NCBI RefSeq assembly: GCF_003598715.1
Contig: NZ_QZFU01000036.1
Coordinates: 62,001 to 126,000, forward strand
Length of the DNA: 64,000 nt
Origin: Nocardia panacis
GTDB taxonomy: Bacteria; Actinomycetota; Actinomycetes; Mycobacteriales; Mycobacteriaceae
Direction of reading: 5' to 3'
In this document: positions 24,399 through 32,985 of the stretch, piece by piece
Layout of the letters: the number at the start of each line of letters is the position of its first letter
Position numbering within the stretch: the stretch's first letter is position 1
Made by a program: the position numbers and the translations under genes
The notes under the pieces: model-generated
The model's database searches: none
The model's input: the letters and a program-made list of their open reading frames with translations, nothing else
What the model was told of the DNA's origin: nothing

Positions 24399-26045
24399 GT
24401 GAGCGTGTTCGAGGTCCGGGTGGACCGCGTGCTGGGTGTCGGCCCGTTCTGCGAGATCGGTCAACCGCGTGTCACTGCGACTTCGTCTCGGGAAGCGCTC
24501 ATTGCGGTCGGCGGGGAGCTTATCCGACCGCAATGGCACGGTCGCGACGTCTCTGACCGATCACGACCGAATCCGGGTTGGCATCCGACGGCGGTTTACC
24601 GCTCCGGAGATCTCACCTGTCTGTTCCAGTTGACTACGTGTTGGCCGGTCAACGCGCTCGCTTTCCACCCCACCCTGCCGTTGTTGGCGATCGGCACCGG
24701 CGCATACGATGGCGGATGGTCCTATGAAGGCGAGCTGCTTCTGTTGGACCTGTCCACCGGCGCTACCGTGTCGCTGCTGGCCTATCCCCGGGAGGTTCGG
24801 GAGCTCACTTGGCAGGATCCGGAGACTCTTGGACTGGTGCTTGGAATTCCCTGTGACGAGGATGAGAAACGGTTCGGTACCACGTCTTTGGCTTGTTCCA
24901 TCCGTCGCGATGATTGGGACCGGGCCACCGTGGGCATGCTGCGCATGCCCTACGGCGAAAAGCCGTACGCGGACGCATCTGACACTGATCCGTCTGTCGC
25001 TGCCGCTGTCATTGAACGGCTGTGCACGGAACGAGGACGCGCGTGGACGCCCCGCCGCGCGGTCTGGGCGGTGCAGGCTCTCGCCGATGGCCGCGTTCTC
25101 GCTGCACTCGAAGGCATCGCTGTGGAGTGCTGGACGCCGACGTCCGAAGACTGTGCCTGGCAGGTGCCCGCGGGCGGCACGGGCTACCAGGTAAACACGC
25201 TGCCGGACGGACGAACCGCGCTGGCGTTGACACAGACCCCACGCAGCTTCTACGGCGGCCGATGGACGAGTGAGCCGAGTGTTGTGGTGGAGGTCGACCT
25301 GAACGGCGGTGCCGTCCGGACGACCCTCCAGGCGGCCTCCCCCACAATCATGGTGTCACGAGCGGACGGTCGGTGGGCGCTGCGCGACACCGAGCACGAC
25401 ACCGCGACGATGACCGGAGCAGTCACGCTCGTCGACCCGGAAGGTGCGCACCCGAGCACGGTCCAGCTGGGGCGTTACGACCTGATCAATCACTACTTCG
25501 ACATCCGGTACGCCCCGGACCTGCTCTTCCTCCAAGGAATGGGCAACAAACCCTCGCATGACAAATGGGTGGTCGCCGTCGACACGCCGCACGGGCGGGT
25601 ACGACGGCTATTCCCGCTCGAGTGGGACGCCTCGCGCGGTGGGCATCTATTCGGTGGCTGTGGCGCCTACCTCGATGACCGTGCCGGACCGGCGCTCGTC
25701 CACGCCGGCGCCGTTCACGACCGCGCTGGGCTGTTGGCCGGAAATACCTTCGTGGCCCGCCGCAAGTATCCGACGGGCGAGCCGCAATGGGTCTTCACAG
25801 CCGACCACCAGGCCACCTCCCTCGACGTGGACGCCGACTTCGTCTACGTAACGTTCAACTCTGGGGAACTGATCATCCTGCGCACCGTGAACGGCGCGGT
25901 GCGGACGCGCCAACAGCTACGGGTGAACGGCCACCGAGTCGTTCCGCTCTCACTGGCACGCGTAGGAGCGAACCGGCTTGTGATTGGCACCTTGGACGGT
26001 CGGGTCCTCGATTGTTCGGTCGCTGCGCTGCAACGGTCGGGATAG
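24399..26045 (+). CDS. WD40/beta-propeller-like hypothetical protein
   Basis: 548 residues from GTG 24399; ATG 24336 in the same frame is an alternative and neither has a clear ribosome site. Recurrent strands such as VNALAFHPTLPLLAIGTGAYDGG, ELLLLDLSTGATVSLLAYP, VVAVDTPHGRVRRLFPL and RLVIGTLDGRVLDCS show a repeated beta-propeller. No signal peptide or catalytic motif. It lies between two insertion sequences, so it belongs to the accessory region. Function unknown; protein-protein scaffold is likely. Confidence 0.7.
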   Translation: MSVFEVRVDRVLGVGPFCEIGQPRVTATSSREALIAVGGELIRPQWHGRDVSDRSRPNPGWHPTAVYRSGDLTCLFQLTTCWPVNALAFHPTLPLLAIGTGAYDGGWSYEGELLLLDLSTGATVSLLAYPREVRELTWQDPETLGLVLGIPCDEDEKRFGTTSLACSIRRDDWDRATVGMLRMPYGEKPYADASDTDPSVAAAVIERLCTERGRAWTPRRAVWAVQALADGRVLAALEGIAVECWTPTSEDCAWQVPAGGTGYQVNTLPDGRTALALTQTPRSFYGGRWTSEPSVVVEVDLNGGAVRTTLQAASPTIMVSRADGRWALRDTEHDTATMTGAVTLVDPEGAHPSTVQLGRYDLINHYFDIRYAPDLLFLQGMGNKPSHDKWVVAVDTPHGRVRRLFPLEWDASRGGHLFGGCGAYLDDRAGPALVHAGAVHDRAGLLAGNTFVARRKYPTGEPQWVFTADHQATSLDVDADFVYVTFNSGELIILRTVNGAVRTRQQLRVNGHRVVPLSLARVGANRLVIGTLDGRVLDCSVAALQRSG

Positions 26046-26118
26046 CCCGCGTTCGGGTTCTTCGCAAGATCGCGGGGTCGGGCAAAGCCACCGGCTTTGG
26101 CGTGCATGCTCGATCACA

Positions 26119-26264
26119 GTGTTCCGTAAGCCGATCCACCAACGGAACACCACGGCCGCAGGATTCCGGCCCAGCTCACCGGTGTTCCGTAGAGGTGTTC
26201 CACGAACCGTTCCGGTCAACCCCCGTTATCCGGAACAATTCCGGGTATGGGTGAACCGTTCCGC
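26119..26264. repeat. cluster of GTTCC/GGAAC repeats
   Basis: GTGTTCCGT (26119-26127) and ACGGAACAC (26142-26150) form a perfect 9-bp inverted repeat. Further copies follow: GGTGTTCCGT (26181-26190), GGTGTTCCAC (26194-26203), CGTTCCGG (about 26208), CCGGAACAATTCCGG (26230-26244) and AACCGTTCCGC (about 26254). The patch is untranslated and ends at the IS3 fragment. It could be an iteron-like or operator array, or part of an element end. Confidence 0.6.
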
Positions 26265-26342
26265 GTCGGATACTTGAGGTGCTGGGGAGTTTCCGGACAG
26301 TGGCCTTGAAGTAAAATTCAGGGATAGCTGAACGGAGAATTT

Positions 26343-26633
26343 GTGACTCGCAAGAAGATTCCTTACTCCCCGGAGTTCCGTGAGGCGGCTGTGTGGGAAG
26401 TCGTCGACCGTTCTCGTTCGGGTGCGGAAGTGGCCCGCGAACTCGGTGTCAATCCGAACACGTTGTGGTCGTGGGTCACGGCCTATCGGAGAACGCAGGG
26501 GACGACTCGAGTCGATTCGTCGCCGACGGATCAGGCTCGGATCAAGGAGCTGGAACGACGAGTCGGAGAGTTGGAGCAGGAGAACGATTTTTTAGCCAAG
26601 GCATCGGCGTTCTTCGCGAAGAAACACCGATGA
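26343..26633 (+). CDS. IS3-family transposase OrfA
   Basis: 96 residues from GTG 26343: an HTH_Tnp_1 domain (FREAAVWEVVDRSRSGAEVARELGVNPNTLWSWV) followed by a leucine-zipper-like helix (IKELERRVGELEQENDFLAKA). The stop overlaps the orfB ATG by 4 bp, the usual site for coupling or programmed frameshifting in this family. Without a complete orfB the element cannot transpose by itself. Confidence 0.9.
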   Translation: MTRKKIPYSPEFREAAVWEVVDRSRSGAEVARELGVNPNTLWSWVTAYRRTQGTTRVDSSPTDQARIKELERRVGELEQENDFLAKASAFFAKKHR

Positions 26634-26755
26634 CAACTAAATACGAGTTCATCCACGACCACGAATCCGATTTCCCGGTCGCACGGATGTGTCGGTGGGC
26701 GGGAATCTCCAGGTCGGGGTATTACGAGTGGAAAACTACCCGCGAGCCGAGGAGA
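26630..26755 (+). pseudogene. truncated IS3-family transposase OrfB
   Basis: Begins normally (MTTKYEFIHDHESDFPVARM, then CRWAGISRSGYYEWKTTREP), but the DDE integrase core is absent; the frame departs from the family at about 26750. The 3' part was lost by deletion. Confidence 0.8.
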
Positions 26756-26874
26756 TCCACCACGGCACCCTCAAACTGCCGGTCTGGCACCGGGAAGAAG
26801 ACCTACCGATCGTCGACCGCTATATCGAGGCCATCCGCAAAGTCACCGAGCACCACACCGAGTTGAAGGGATAG
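26752..26874 (+). pseudogene. C-terminal remnant of a DegT/DnrJ/EryC1-type aminotransferase
   Basis: About 40 codons ending in TAG. HHGTLKLPVWHREEDLPIVD, followed by RYIEAIRKVTEHHTELKG, matches the C-terminal end of DegT-family sugar aminotransferases. The other roughly 330 residues are missing, apparently replaced by the IS3 fragment. The Nudix gene starts 6 bp later, so the two were once an operon. Confidence 0.6.
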
Positions 26875-26880
26875 AGATCG

Positions 26881-27321
26881 ATGATCGAAACCACGCTGCT
26901 GAAGACGCTGACCAGCGACGCCGCACGCGACCACGTGCAGCAACTCGTCGTCGGCGCGGTAGTCGCCCACGGCGGCAAAGTCCTGCTGCTGCAACGACCC
27001 GCCGACGACTTCATGGGCGGCATTTGGGAACTGCCCAGCGGCAAGGTCGATCCCGGCGAACCCCTCGACCAAGCCCTCGTCCGGGAGGTAAAAGAGGAGA
27101 CCGGGCTCGACATCGCGGGCATTCGAAAGTATTTGGGCGAGTTCGACTATAAGTCCGGTAGCGGCAAGAAGAGCCGACAGTTCAACTTCACCGTTGATGT
27201 CGTCAGCCCCGAACCGGTCGAGCTGACCGAACACGACGCCTACACCTGGACCAGCCTGGCCGAAGAACCACCGGTCTCCGACGCGGTGAAGGAAGTCCTG
27301 CACAGGCATCGGGCTGTCTGA
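26881..27321 (+). CDS. Nudix hydrolase (MutT-like)
   Basis: 146 residues from ATG 26881. The Nudix box GKVDPGEPLDQALVREVKEETGL is complete. VVGAVVAHGGKVLLLQRPADDFMGGIWELPSG is typical of MutT/8-oxo-dGTPase-like members. It directly follows the aminotransferase remnant. Distinct from the Nudix protein at 22.1 kb, with little similarity outside the box. Confidence 0.88.
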   Translation: MIETTLLKTLTSDAARDHVQQLVVGAVVAHGGKVLLLQRPADDFMGGIWELPSGKVDPGEPLDQALVREVKEETGLDIAGIRKYLGEFDYKSGSGKKSRQFNFTVDVVSPEPVELTEHDAYTWTSLAEEPPVSDAVKEVLHRHRAV

Positions 27322-27489
27322 TCGAAAGCTGGACATGCCGTATTCCTTTCGACAATTGCTCGACACTTCTTGTCCTCGCCCGTCGCGCAGCCGGCCTCGG
27401 GATCGCCGGAAACGGCGCGGGCAGCCCGGTAATCGGTCCGCGATGCGGTATCTCTTTTCGGACCATGATCGCGGCGACAGGAGACTCGA

Positions 27490-28455
27490 GTGCGCACCAG
27501 GATGATCGGAATAGTCGCAGCCACGCTCGCGGCGACGCTGGCTGCGGCCGGATGCGGCAGCCACGATGGGAAAGCTGACCGGATCGCGGTGAAGGCGATG
27601 GTCATCACCATGTTCGATCCGGAGGCCGAACCCTGGGTGCAGCGGCAGCACTGGACACGCGAAGTGCCGCTCGCGGGTGTCCGAACACCGGTGCGCTGCG
27701 CCGATTCCGGCCTGTGCATGATGGTGACCGACGAGGGCAAGGTGAATGCCGCGCTGTCCACCGCCGCGATGCTCGCCGACCCGAAGTTCGATCTCGGCAA
27801 CGCGTATTTCCTCACCGCGGGCATCGCCGGGACGCCGCCGAATGCGGGGACGCTCGGTTTCGCGGCCTGGTCGCGCTGGGTGGTCGATGTCGATCTCGGA
27901 CATCACATCCTGCCCCAGGACGACCCGGCCGTGCCGAACGGCTATCTGCCGCTCTCGGATCAGGACAAGCCCGTCACCCAGAGCTACGAACTGAACGGCA
28001 AGCTGGTGGAGGCCGTATACCGCAACACCAAGGACGTCGCGCTCGCCGACGACCCGTCGCTGGCCCCGGTGCGGGCCGCCTATCCGGCGCAGGCCGGTCA
28101 CGACAAACCCTATGTGGCGCAGTGTGATACGGCCACCGGCGACAACTTCTTCTCCGGTGCGGCGTCGTCGGCGAGTGCCGCCTACATCGTCGGGTTGCAG
28201 ACCAATGGCCAGGGCCGCTATTGCACCTCGCAGATGGAGGACAACGCCACGGCCGCCGCGCTGGCTCGCGCGGGAAAGCTCGATCGCTACGTCGACCTCC
28301 GCACCGCGAGCAATTTCGATCAGCCCGCTGCGGGCGGGTCGGTGACGGACATGCTGAAGGGTCAGTACATGGGGTTCAAGATTTCGGTGGAGAACGCGTA
28401 CCGGGTCGGGTTGGCAGCGGCGAACTACCTGATGGAACACCCAAACCTGACCTGA
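27490..28455 (+). CDS. purine nucleoside permease-like lipoprotein
   Basis: 321 residues with a lipoprotein signal: basic start, hydrophobic core and lipobox AAAGC with Cys22. The mature part (KAMVITMFDPEAEPWVQ, NAYFLTAGIAGTPPNAGTLG, CDTATGDNFFSG, QMEDNATAAALA) matches the NUP family (purine nucleoside permease), which has a nucleoside phosphorylase-like fold. It is probably an outer-face nucleoside-binding or -processing lipoprotein. GTG start 27490. Monocistronic. Confidence 0.88.
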   Translation: MRTRMIGIVAATLAATLAAAGCGSHDGKADRIAVKAMVITMFDPEAEPWVQRQHWTREVPLAGVRTPVRCADSGLCMMVTDEGKVNAALSTAAMLADPKFDLGNAYFLTAGIAGTPPNAGTLGFAAWSRWVVDVDLGHHILPQDDPAVPNGYLPLSDQDKPVTQSYELNGKLVEAVYRNTKDVALADDPSLAPVRAAYPAQAGHDKPYVAQCDTATGDNFFSGAASSASAAYIVGLQTNGQGRYCTSQMEDNATAAALARAGKLDRYVDLRTASNFDQPAAGGSVTDMLKGQYMGFKISVENAYRVGLAAANYLMEHPNLT

Positions 28456-28686
28456 GCGACCCACCCGCCTGCGTCATGTGCGGCCCGAGTTCGGCGAGGT
28501 GTCGACGCCGGTGGAGAAGTCACAGTCGTGTCGTTCCGTGACTGTTCCATGATCTTCTGCGTGCCGAATTGTCTTGCACTACAATGCGATTAGCGATGTT
28601 TCCTGAACCTCGACTGTCGCCCGAGGCATGCCCCGACACTCCGATGGGCAGCATGTATGCCGTCTCACCTTGAACGAGGAGAGCTC
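28456..28686. other. intergenic region
   Basis: 231 bp, moderately AT-richer near 28560-28600. I see no hairpin with T-run. It probably contains the promoter of the next gene. Confidence 0.35.
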
Positions 28687-29073
28687 ATGACCGAACAATC
28701 AGTCGACGCGGCACCGCCGCCGGTCGATGCCGATGTGCGGATCGTTGGATCGTGGCAGCAGACCCACCCCCCGGAAGCAGTGGGGTGGGTAATCAGCTAC
28801 ATCATCACCCTGGCCGCGCAGGACGAACGGGTGACCAAGTGGGGGATCGGCTTCCAGGTCCCGCTGGGAACGCGCACCAACCCCACCGAATCCCCGTGGT
28901 ACGTGGTGGATAACGACGGCGCAGGCGGGGTCGTTGTCATCAGCTGTACCGACGGCTCGCACACCGTCGAACCCGGAACGCCCTTGCCGGTAGGCGTGCA
29001 ACTGCTCTACCTGTCCCAGGCCGACGCCGGTGACGGTGGCCTGGCCAATCTCTACGCCATCGCCCAACCCTGA
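28687..29073 (+). CDS. hypothetical 128-residue beta-rich protein
   Basis: Start ATG 28687 after GAGGAGAG. The sequence (GSWQQTHPPEAVGWVISYII, FQVPLGTRTNPTESPWYVVD, VQLLYLSQADAGDGG) has no Cys pair, membrane helix or known motif. It is 136 bp upstream of the RCC1-like repeat gene and in the same direction; both may be part of the same unit. Function unknown. Confidence 0.6.
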   Translation: MTEQSVDAAPPPVDADVRIVGSWQQTHPPEAVGWVISYIITLAAQDERVTKWGIGFQVPLGTRTNPTESPWYVVDNDGAGGVVVISCTDGSHTVEPGTPLPVGVQLLYLSQADAGDGGLANLYAIAQP

Positions 29074-29209
29074 CCCGCGGCTTTTCCCTATCCCGATGCC
29101 GCCTTCTTCGCCAGTAAGCCGTGTCGTTTGGCACGTTGTTTTGTCCCTGCCGGCGACCCCGGCAGATCGCCCCATGCTGGTTGCCGTATCCGAAAGGTGC
29201 TGAGGTCCA

Positions 29210-30463
29210 ATGACAGTGGAGAATTCCTCCCGAACGGCCGGCGTGATACCAAGTGTTTTCCTCGGCGCGGGATCCGCAGGGCAGGTGGCAGCGATCCTGA
29301 GAAGCGCCGAGGTTGTAGCGATATCGCTCGGCAATGGGCACCGTCTGGCTGTGACCGAGAGCGGAACCCTACTGGCCACCGGTGGCGACTATTTCGGGCA
29401 GGTGTCGGGGATCCTGCAGGCTGTTGGCGGCAGGAAAGTCACTGCTGTTGCCGCCGGCGGCTTTCACAGTCTGGCGGTAATCGAGGATGGGACACTACTG
29501 GCTGTCGGCATGGATCAATTCCGACAGGTATCGGGAATCCTCGAGGCCGCGGAAGGCAAGAAGATCACCGCTGTCGCCGCCGACAACTACCACAGCCTGG
29601 CGGTGACAGCGGACGGATTGTTACTGGCGGCCGGGATGGATTTCTCGGGAACAGTAAAAAGGATTGTCGAAGCCGCAGAAGGTAAAACAGTCACGACCGT
29701 GGCAGCCAGCCTCTATACGAGTCTGGCGGTGACCGACGACGGGACTTTGCTCGCCGCAGGCATGAACACATCCGAACAGCTGACCGGAATCCTCGCAGCC
29801 GCAGACGGCAAGATAGTCACGACAGTGGCGGGCGGCACCTCACATACGCTGGCGGTGACCGAAGAGGGGACCTTGCTGGCCGCAGGCGCCGACCAGTACG
29901 GGCAGGTGTCAGCGATCCTCGAGGCGGCTGATGGCAAGAGGATCATCGGGGTGGCCGTCGGTCATACGCACAGCCTGGCACTGGCGCAGGACGGGACGCT
30001 GCTCGCCGCCGGGAACGACAGTGAACTGCAGGTCTCGGGGATCCTCGAGGCCACCGAGGGCAAGCAGGTCACCGCCATGGCCGCCTGCGAGGACTACAGC
30101 GTGGTGGTGGTGCGAGAACGCGAGGACGACTCGCTGAAGCCGCGGCAGATCCACGCATCGTTTCGCATCGAACCCCACGACCCGGACGGCCTGTACCGCC
30201 TGGAGTTCAAGGCGGGCAACACCTACCAGTCGGTATATGCGACCGGAAAGTTCGCGGTGCTCGACACCGAGAACGCCCTGGACACCGAAGTCATCGTCCG
30301 AGATGTTCTCTATCCAGGGCCTGTCCCCACCGGAACAGTGAAGTTCACTTTCGACGAGACCACCGGTGTGGTCGACATCGATGCCGAGCAGAGTCGATTG
30401 CCCGACGGACTCACCTACAACACCCTCGACAACAACCGGTTCGCCTTCACCCATGTCAAGTGA
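29210..30463 (+). CDS. RCC1-like repeat protein with exact 42-residue period
   Basis: 417 residues. From residue 52, six units of exactly 42 residues follow without any indel (starts at 52, 94, 136, 178, 220 and 262); residues 14-51 are a shorter first unit. Consensus: GTLLAAGxDxxGQVSGILEA, then AdGKxVTaVAaxxxHSLAVTeD. This is a seven-unit RCC1-type propeller with a strongly regular DNA period of 126 nt. The C-terminal 114 residues (ASFRIEPHDPDGLYRLEF, KFTFDETTGVVDIDAEQS) are a separate beta-rich domain. No signal peptide. Likely an interaction scaffold; partner unknown. Confidence 0.85.
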   Translation: MTVENSSRTAGVIPSVFLGAGSAGQVAAILRSAEVVAISLGNGHRLAVTESGTLLATGGDYFGQVSGILQAVGGRKVTAVAAGGFHSLAVIEDGTLLAVGMDQFRQVSGILEAAEGKKITAVAADNYHSLAVTADGLLLAAGMDFSGTVKRIVEAAEGKTVTTVAASLYTSLAVTDDGTLLAAGMNTSEQLTGILAAADGKIVTTVAGGTSHTLAVTEEGTLLAAGADQYGQVSAILEAADGKRIIGVAVGHTHSLALAQDGTLLAAGNDSELQVSGILEATEGKQVTAMAACEDYSVVVVREREDDSLKPRQIHASFRIEPHDPDGLYRLEFKAGNTYQSVYATGKFAVLDTENALDTEVIVRDVLYPGPVPTGTVKFTFDETTGVVDIDAEQSRLPDGLTYNTLDNNRFAFTHVK

Positions 30464-30588
30464 TTGCTTGGGCTTCCTGTGAGCCGCAGAACCGATCTCC
30501 GACGGTCTGTCGCCGGTAGACGTCGCGTCTGGCTCGAGGCCGCTCGTCGATCCGGAACGGCCGCTCGGAGTGAGGTTCTGCGCTGCCC

Positions 30589-31608
30589 TTATGCCTGATC
30601 GTCGTGGCGGGAGACGATTTTGCGGCCGGGTTCCAGGATCGCTTCGGGGAGGTCGTTCCAGGCGACGATGTCGGAGTAGAACAGTGACGGGGTCACCAGT
30701 CCGGCGGCGATCGAGTCGAGCGCGGGGCCGATATTCGGCACATTGTTGGCGCGGGCGATCCGGAGAGTGACTCCCTGCACGTACATTTCGTACGCGGGCA
30801 CGGTCGTCGCACCGAAGATCCCGCCCAGGCTTTGGACCCTCGCCTCCGGGGCGGACAGTTCGATGCCGCGGCGCAGCCATTCGACATTGCCTGCGGAGGC
30901 ATCGACCACGAGGTCGAACCAGCCGGCAGCGAGATCCGGCGGTTCCGACAGCGCGACCGCACCCAGATTCGCGGCCAGTGCCCGGTTCTCGGCATTGCGA
31001 TCGACATAGACGACGTAGTCGGCGCCGTGGACGAAGGCGCAGGCGACTACCAGCAACCCGGTCGAACCGTGCGAGAGCATCAGCACCCTGGTGCGACCCT
31101 CGCCGCGAACGTATCGGACCGCCAGATCGTGGGCCACTCCCACCGTATCGCCCACCGCGACACATTCATACGGATCCAATTCCGGTGGCACGCGGATCAG
31201 CATCGCGTCGGCGTACGGCACGCGCACCACATCGTCGAATAACCCACCCCAGTCGCCTGCCACCGCCAATCCGTAGGTGGCCCCGTGCGGCACGGCTTCG
31301 CAGTGCGCGGTCCACCCGCGCAGGCACCGGCCGCACTCGCCGCAGCAGATTTCCGGCGGCACGACCACCAGATCACCCGGTCGCACCCCGGCGACCGCAT
31401 CCCCGATGGCCACCACCTTTCCCACCGCCTCGTGCCCGAATGCGAAATCCCCACGCAACGGCGTGGCCCCGGACAGCACCGGCACATCGAAGGGACAACG
31501 ACCTGCCACCACCGGCGTCACCAATGCCTGGCCGTCATTCTCCAGCGCCGGGGTGGGGACCTCTCGCCATTCCGTCCGACCGGGTTCGACAAACCACAGC
31601 GACCTCAT
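30589..31608 (-). CDS. zinc-dependent alcohol dehydrogenase-like protein
   Basis: 339 residues from ATG 31608; an upstream GTG-type extension looks non-coding. GroES-like domain with FGHEAVGKVVAIG, structural zinc cluster CCGECGRCLRGWTAHC, and Rossmann domain (VLMLSHGSTGLLVVACAFVHGADYVVYVDR). The position of the usual catalytic Cys40 is occupied by Cys in AGRCPFD. The nucleotide loop (SHGSTG) deviates from GxGxxG. The substrate is unknown; it is monocistronic. Confidence 0.85.
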   Translation of the reverse strand: MRSLWFVEPGRTEWREVPTPALENDGQALVTPVVAGRCPFDVPVLSGATPLRGDFAFGHEAVGKVVAIGDAVAGVRPGDLVVVPPEICCGECGRCLRGWTAHCEAVPHGATYGLAVAGDWGGLFDDVVRVPYADAMLIRVPPELDPYECVAVGDTVGVAHDLAVRYVRGEGRTRVLMLSHGSTGLLVVACAFVHGADYVVYVDRNAENRALAANLGAVALSEPPDLAAGWFDLVVDASAGNVEWLRRGIELSAPEARVQSLGGIFGATTVPAYEMYVQGVTLRIARANNVPNIGPALDSIAAGLVTPSLFYSDIVAWNDLPEAILEPGRKIVSRHDDQA

Positions 31609-31761
31609 CAATTTCGTCTCCCAGCGGCGCTTCGAAACCGGCCACACAGATGGTACAGCGATCTCACGGAGCGCGAATGGAATGCGGCTGCTACCAATTC
31701 TTTTGGGGTTTTTGATGGAAACAGCGAAATGGTGTGCGCGAGCAGTGCGCTCGAATCCCCA

Positions 31762-32481
31762 CTACCCGGTTCTGACGATTCGACTCGATCCATTGTCGAA
31801 CTCCACCACGATCCGCGCGATATCGCCAGGATGTTCCGGATCGAACCACACCGCGACTTCGTCATCGACGGCGATCGGATGGGCGGGCACCTGCAACGCG
31901 GTCGGCGTCAGCCACCGGCGGGTGCCCGCGCGGTCGGTGAATGCCACGCTCAGCCGGACGACCTTCGGATTCGGTGTCGCCGGAAAGCCTTCCAGCCCGG
32001 TAGAAATCACCACACCACGGGCGCGAACCGCTCGCGCGCGCAGTCCAGAGGCCGCGATGCGCCGCCGCCATCGAATCAGATAGCCCACAACCATCAAGGT
32101 CAACATCAGCAGCGCGAGGATCAGCGAAGCACCGCCCGCGAGCCGGACCGTCTGCGCACTGCCGGGAATCGACAGGACACTTCCGGCCACCGCGGATACC
32201 GCGGCGAGGTACTCCACCGGACCCAACGCGGATCGCCTCGACCCCAAAACCGCCGTCTTCATTCGCCACGCCGAGACAACGATCATCCCGATCATCACGA
32301 TCCACACAGCCGGAAGCAGCGCGAGCAACCACAATGGGTCACGCCCCACCCGTGGCACCGAAACAGCCAGCAGCACACCCGCGCTCACACCGAACGCCAG
32401 GAAAATCGTCTGCTTGACCCCCGAAGGACCGGCCCGCACGACGGCTCCGCGAAGGGGAGAATGCGGCGGGACTGTGCTCAT
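31762..32481 (-). CDS. four-helix membrane protein with DUF3592-like domain
   Basis: 239 residues. Two pairs of hydrophobic helices (about 24-42, 50-70, 92-106, 116-137), then a basic linker and a soluble beta-domain (VVRLSVAFTDRAGTRRWLTP, VWFDPEHPGDIARIVVE) resembling DUF3592, often found in bacterial envelope proteins. ATG 32481. Function unknown. Confidence 0.65.
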   Translation of the reverse strand: MSTVPPHSPLRGAVVRAGPSGVKQTIFLAFGVSAGVLLAVSVPRVGRDPLWLLALLPAVWIVMIGMIVVSAWRMKTAVLGSRRSALGPVEYLAAVSAVAGSVLSIPGSAQTVRLAGGASLILALLMLTLMVVGYLIRWRRRIAASGLRARAVRARGVVISTGLEGFPATPNPKVVRLSVAFTDRAGTRRWLTPTALQVPAHPIAVDDEVAVWFDPEHPGDIARIVVEFDNGSSRIVRTG

Positions 32482-32595
32482 TCGCCGAGACTAGCCGCTT
32501 CGCGGCGGCCAATACCGCACCCACCCGATACCGCGACAGCCACCGCCTCAGCCGGCGGGGTTGGGGTACCTCCGCGCGGTTCGTTCAGCGAGTCG

Positions 32596-32985
32596 TCACG
32601 GCGTGCATGCCGCGGCGATCGAAACACTGTTCTCGTACAGGTGATGCCGGGCGATGCGGCCGTCCTCGACGGTCAGACGCAATGCGAAGGGACCCCCGAA
32701 TGGCTTTCCCGTGGCGCGCACGGTGCCGGAGAAATGCCCGAAGAGCACAGCATCCGTGCCCGCAACCATGCAGGTGTCGATACTGATGTCCTCCGGAACG
32801 GTCTGCGCCGGCAATTCCTCGAACTGTGCGGCGCATTCGGCGGCCGTCCGGCGCGGCTTGATCCACGGGACAGCCGGATTCTCCGCGAGCAACCAGTCGA
32901 CTTCTTCGGCGAACAGGGCGCTGTGTCGATGACCTCGAAGGTCAAGGACGGCTGTTACCCGTTGTCTCGGTGACGAATCCCGCAA
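32596..32985 (-). CDS. SnoaL-like/NTF2-fold protein, short N-terminus
   Basis: 129 residues; VDWLLAENPAVPWIKPRRT, then VLFGHFSGTVRATGKPFGG and FALRLTVEDGRIARHHLYEN are the NTF2/SnoaL signature. The first helix of the fold is missing or replaced by an Arg-rich stretch, and the start overlaps the alpha/beta hydrolase by 44 bp, so the N-terminus may be truncated or the frame disturbed. No other start codon is available in frame. Possible role: isomerase or small-ligand binding. Confidence 0.6.
   Translation of the reverse strand: MRDSSPRQRVTAVLDLRGHRHSALFAEEVDWLLAENPAVPWIKPRRTAAECAAQFEELPAQTVPEDISIDTCMVAGTDAVLFGHFSGTVRATGKPFGGPFALRLTVEDGRIARHHLYENSVSIAAACTP

Larger units (their letters stand above)
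26275..26755 (+). mobile_element. IS3-family insertion sequence, left end only
   Basis: The left end (TGAGGTGCTGGGGAGTTTCC at 26275 and following) resembles IS3-family terminal repeats. An intact orfA and only about 40 codons of orfB are present, after which the sequence switches to an aminotransferase remnant; the right end is missing. Confidence 0.7.

Noticed and set aside
16589..26880. A complete integrative conjugative element
   Set aside because: DUF5919/Nudix pair, small coupled genes and insertion sequences are suggestive, but I see no integrase, no FtsK/TraB-type translocase, no replication initiator and no att repeats in the window.
27322..27355. Terminator after the second Nudix gene
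   Set aside because: Only a 7-bp stem with a 17-nt loop and no T-run; too weak to call.
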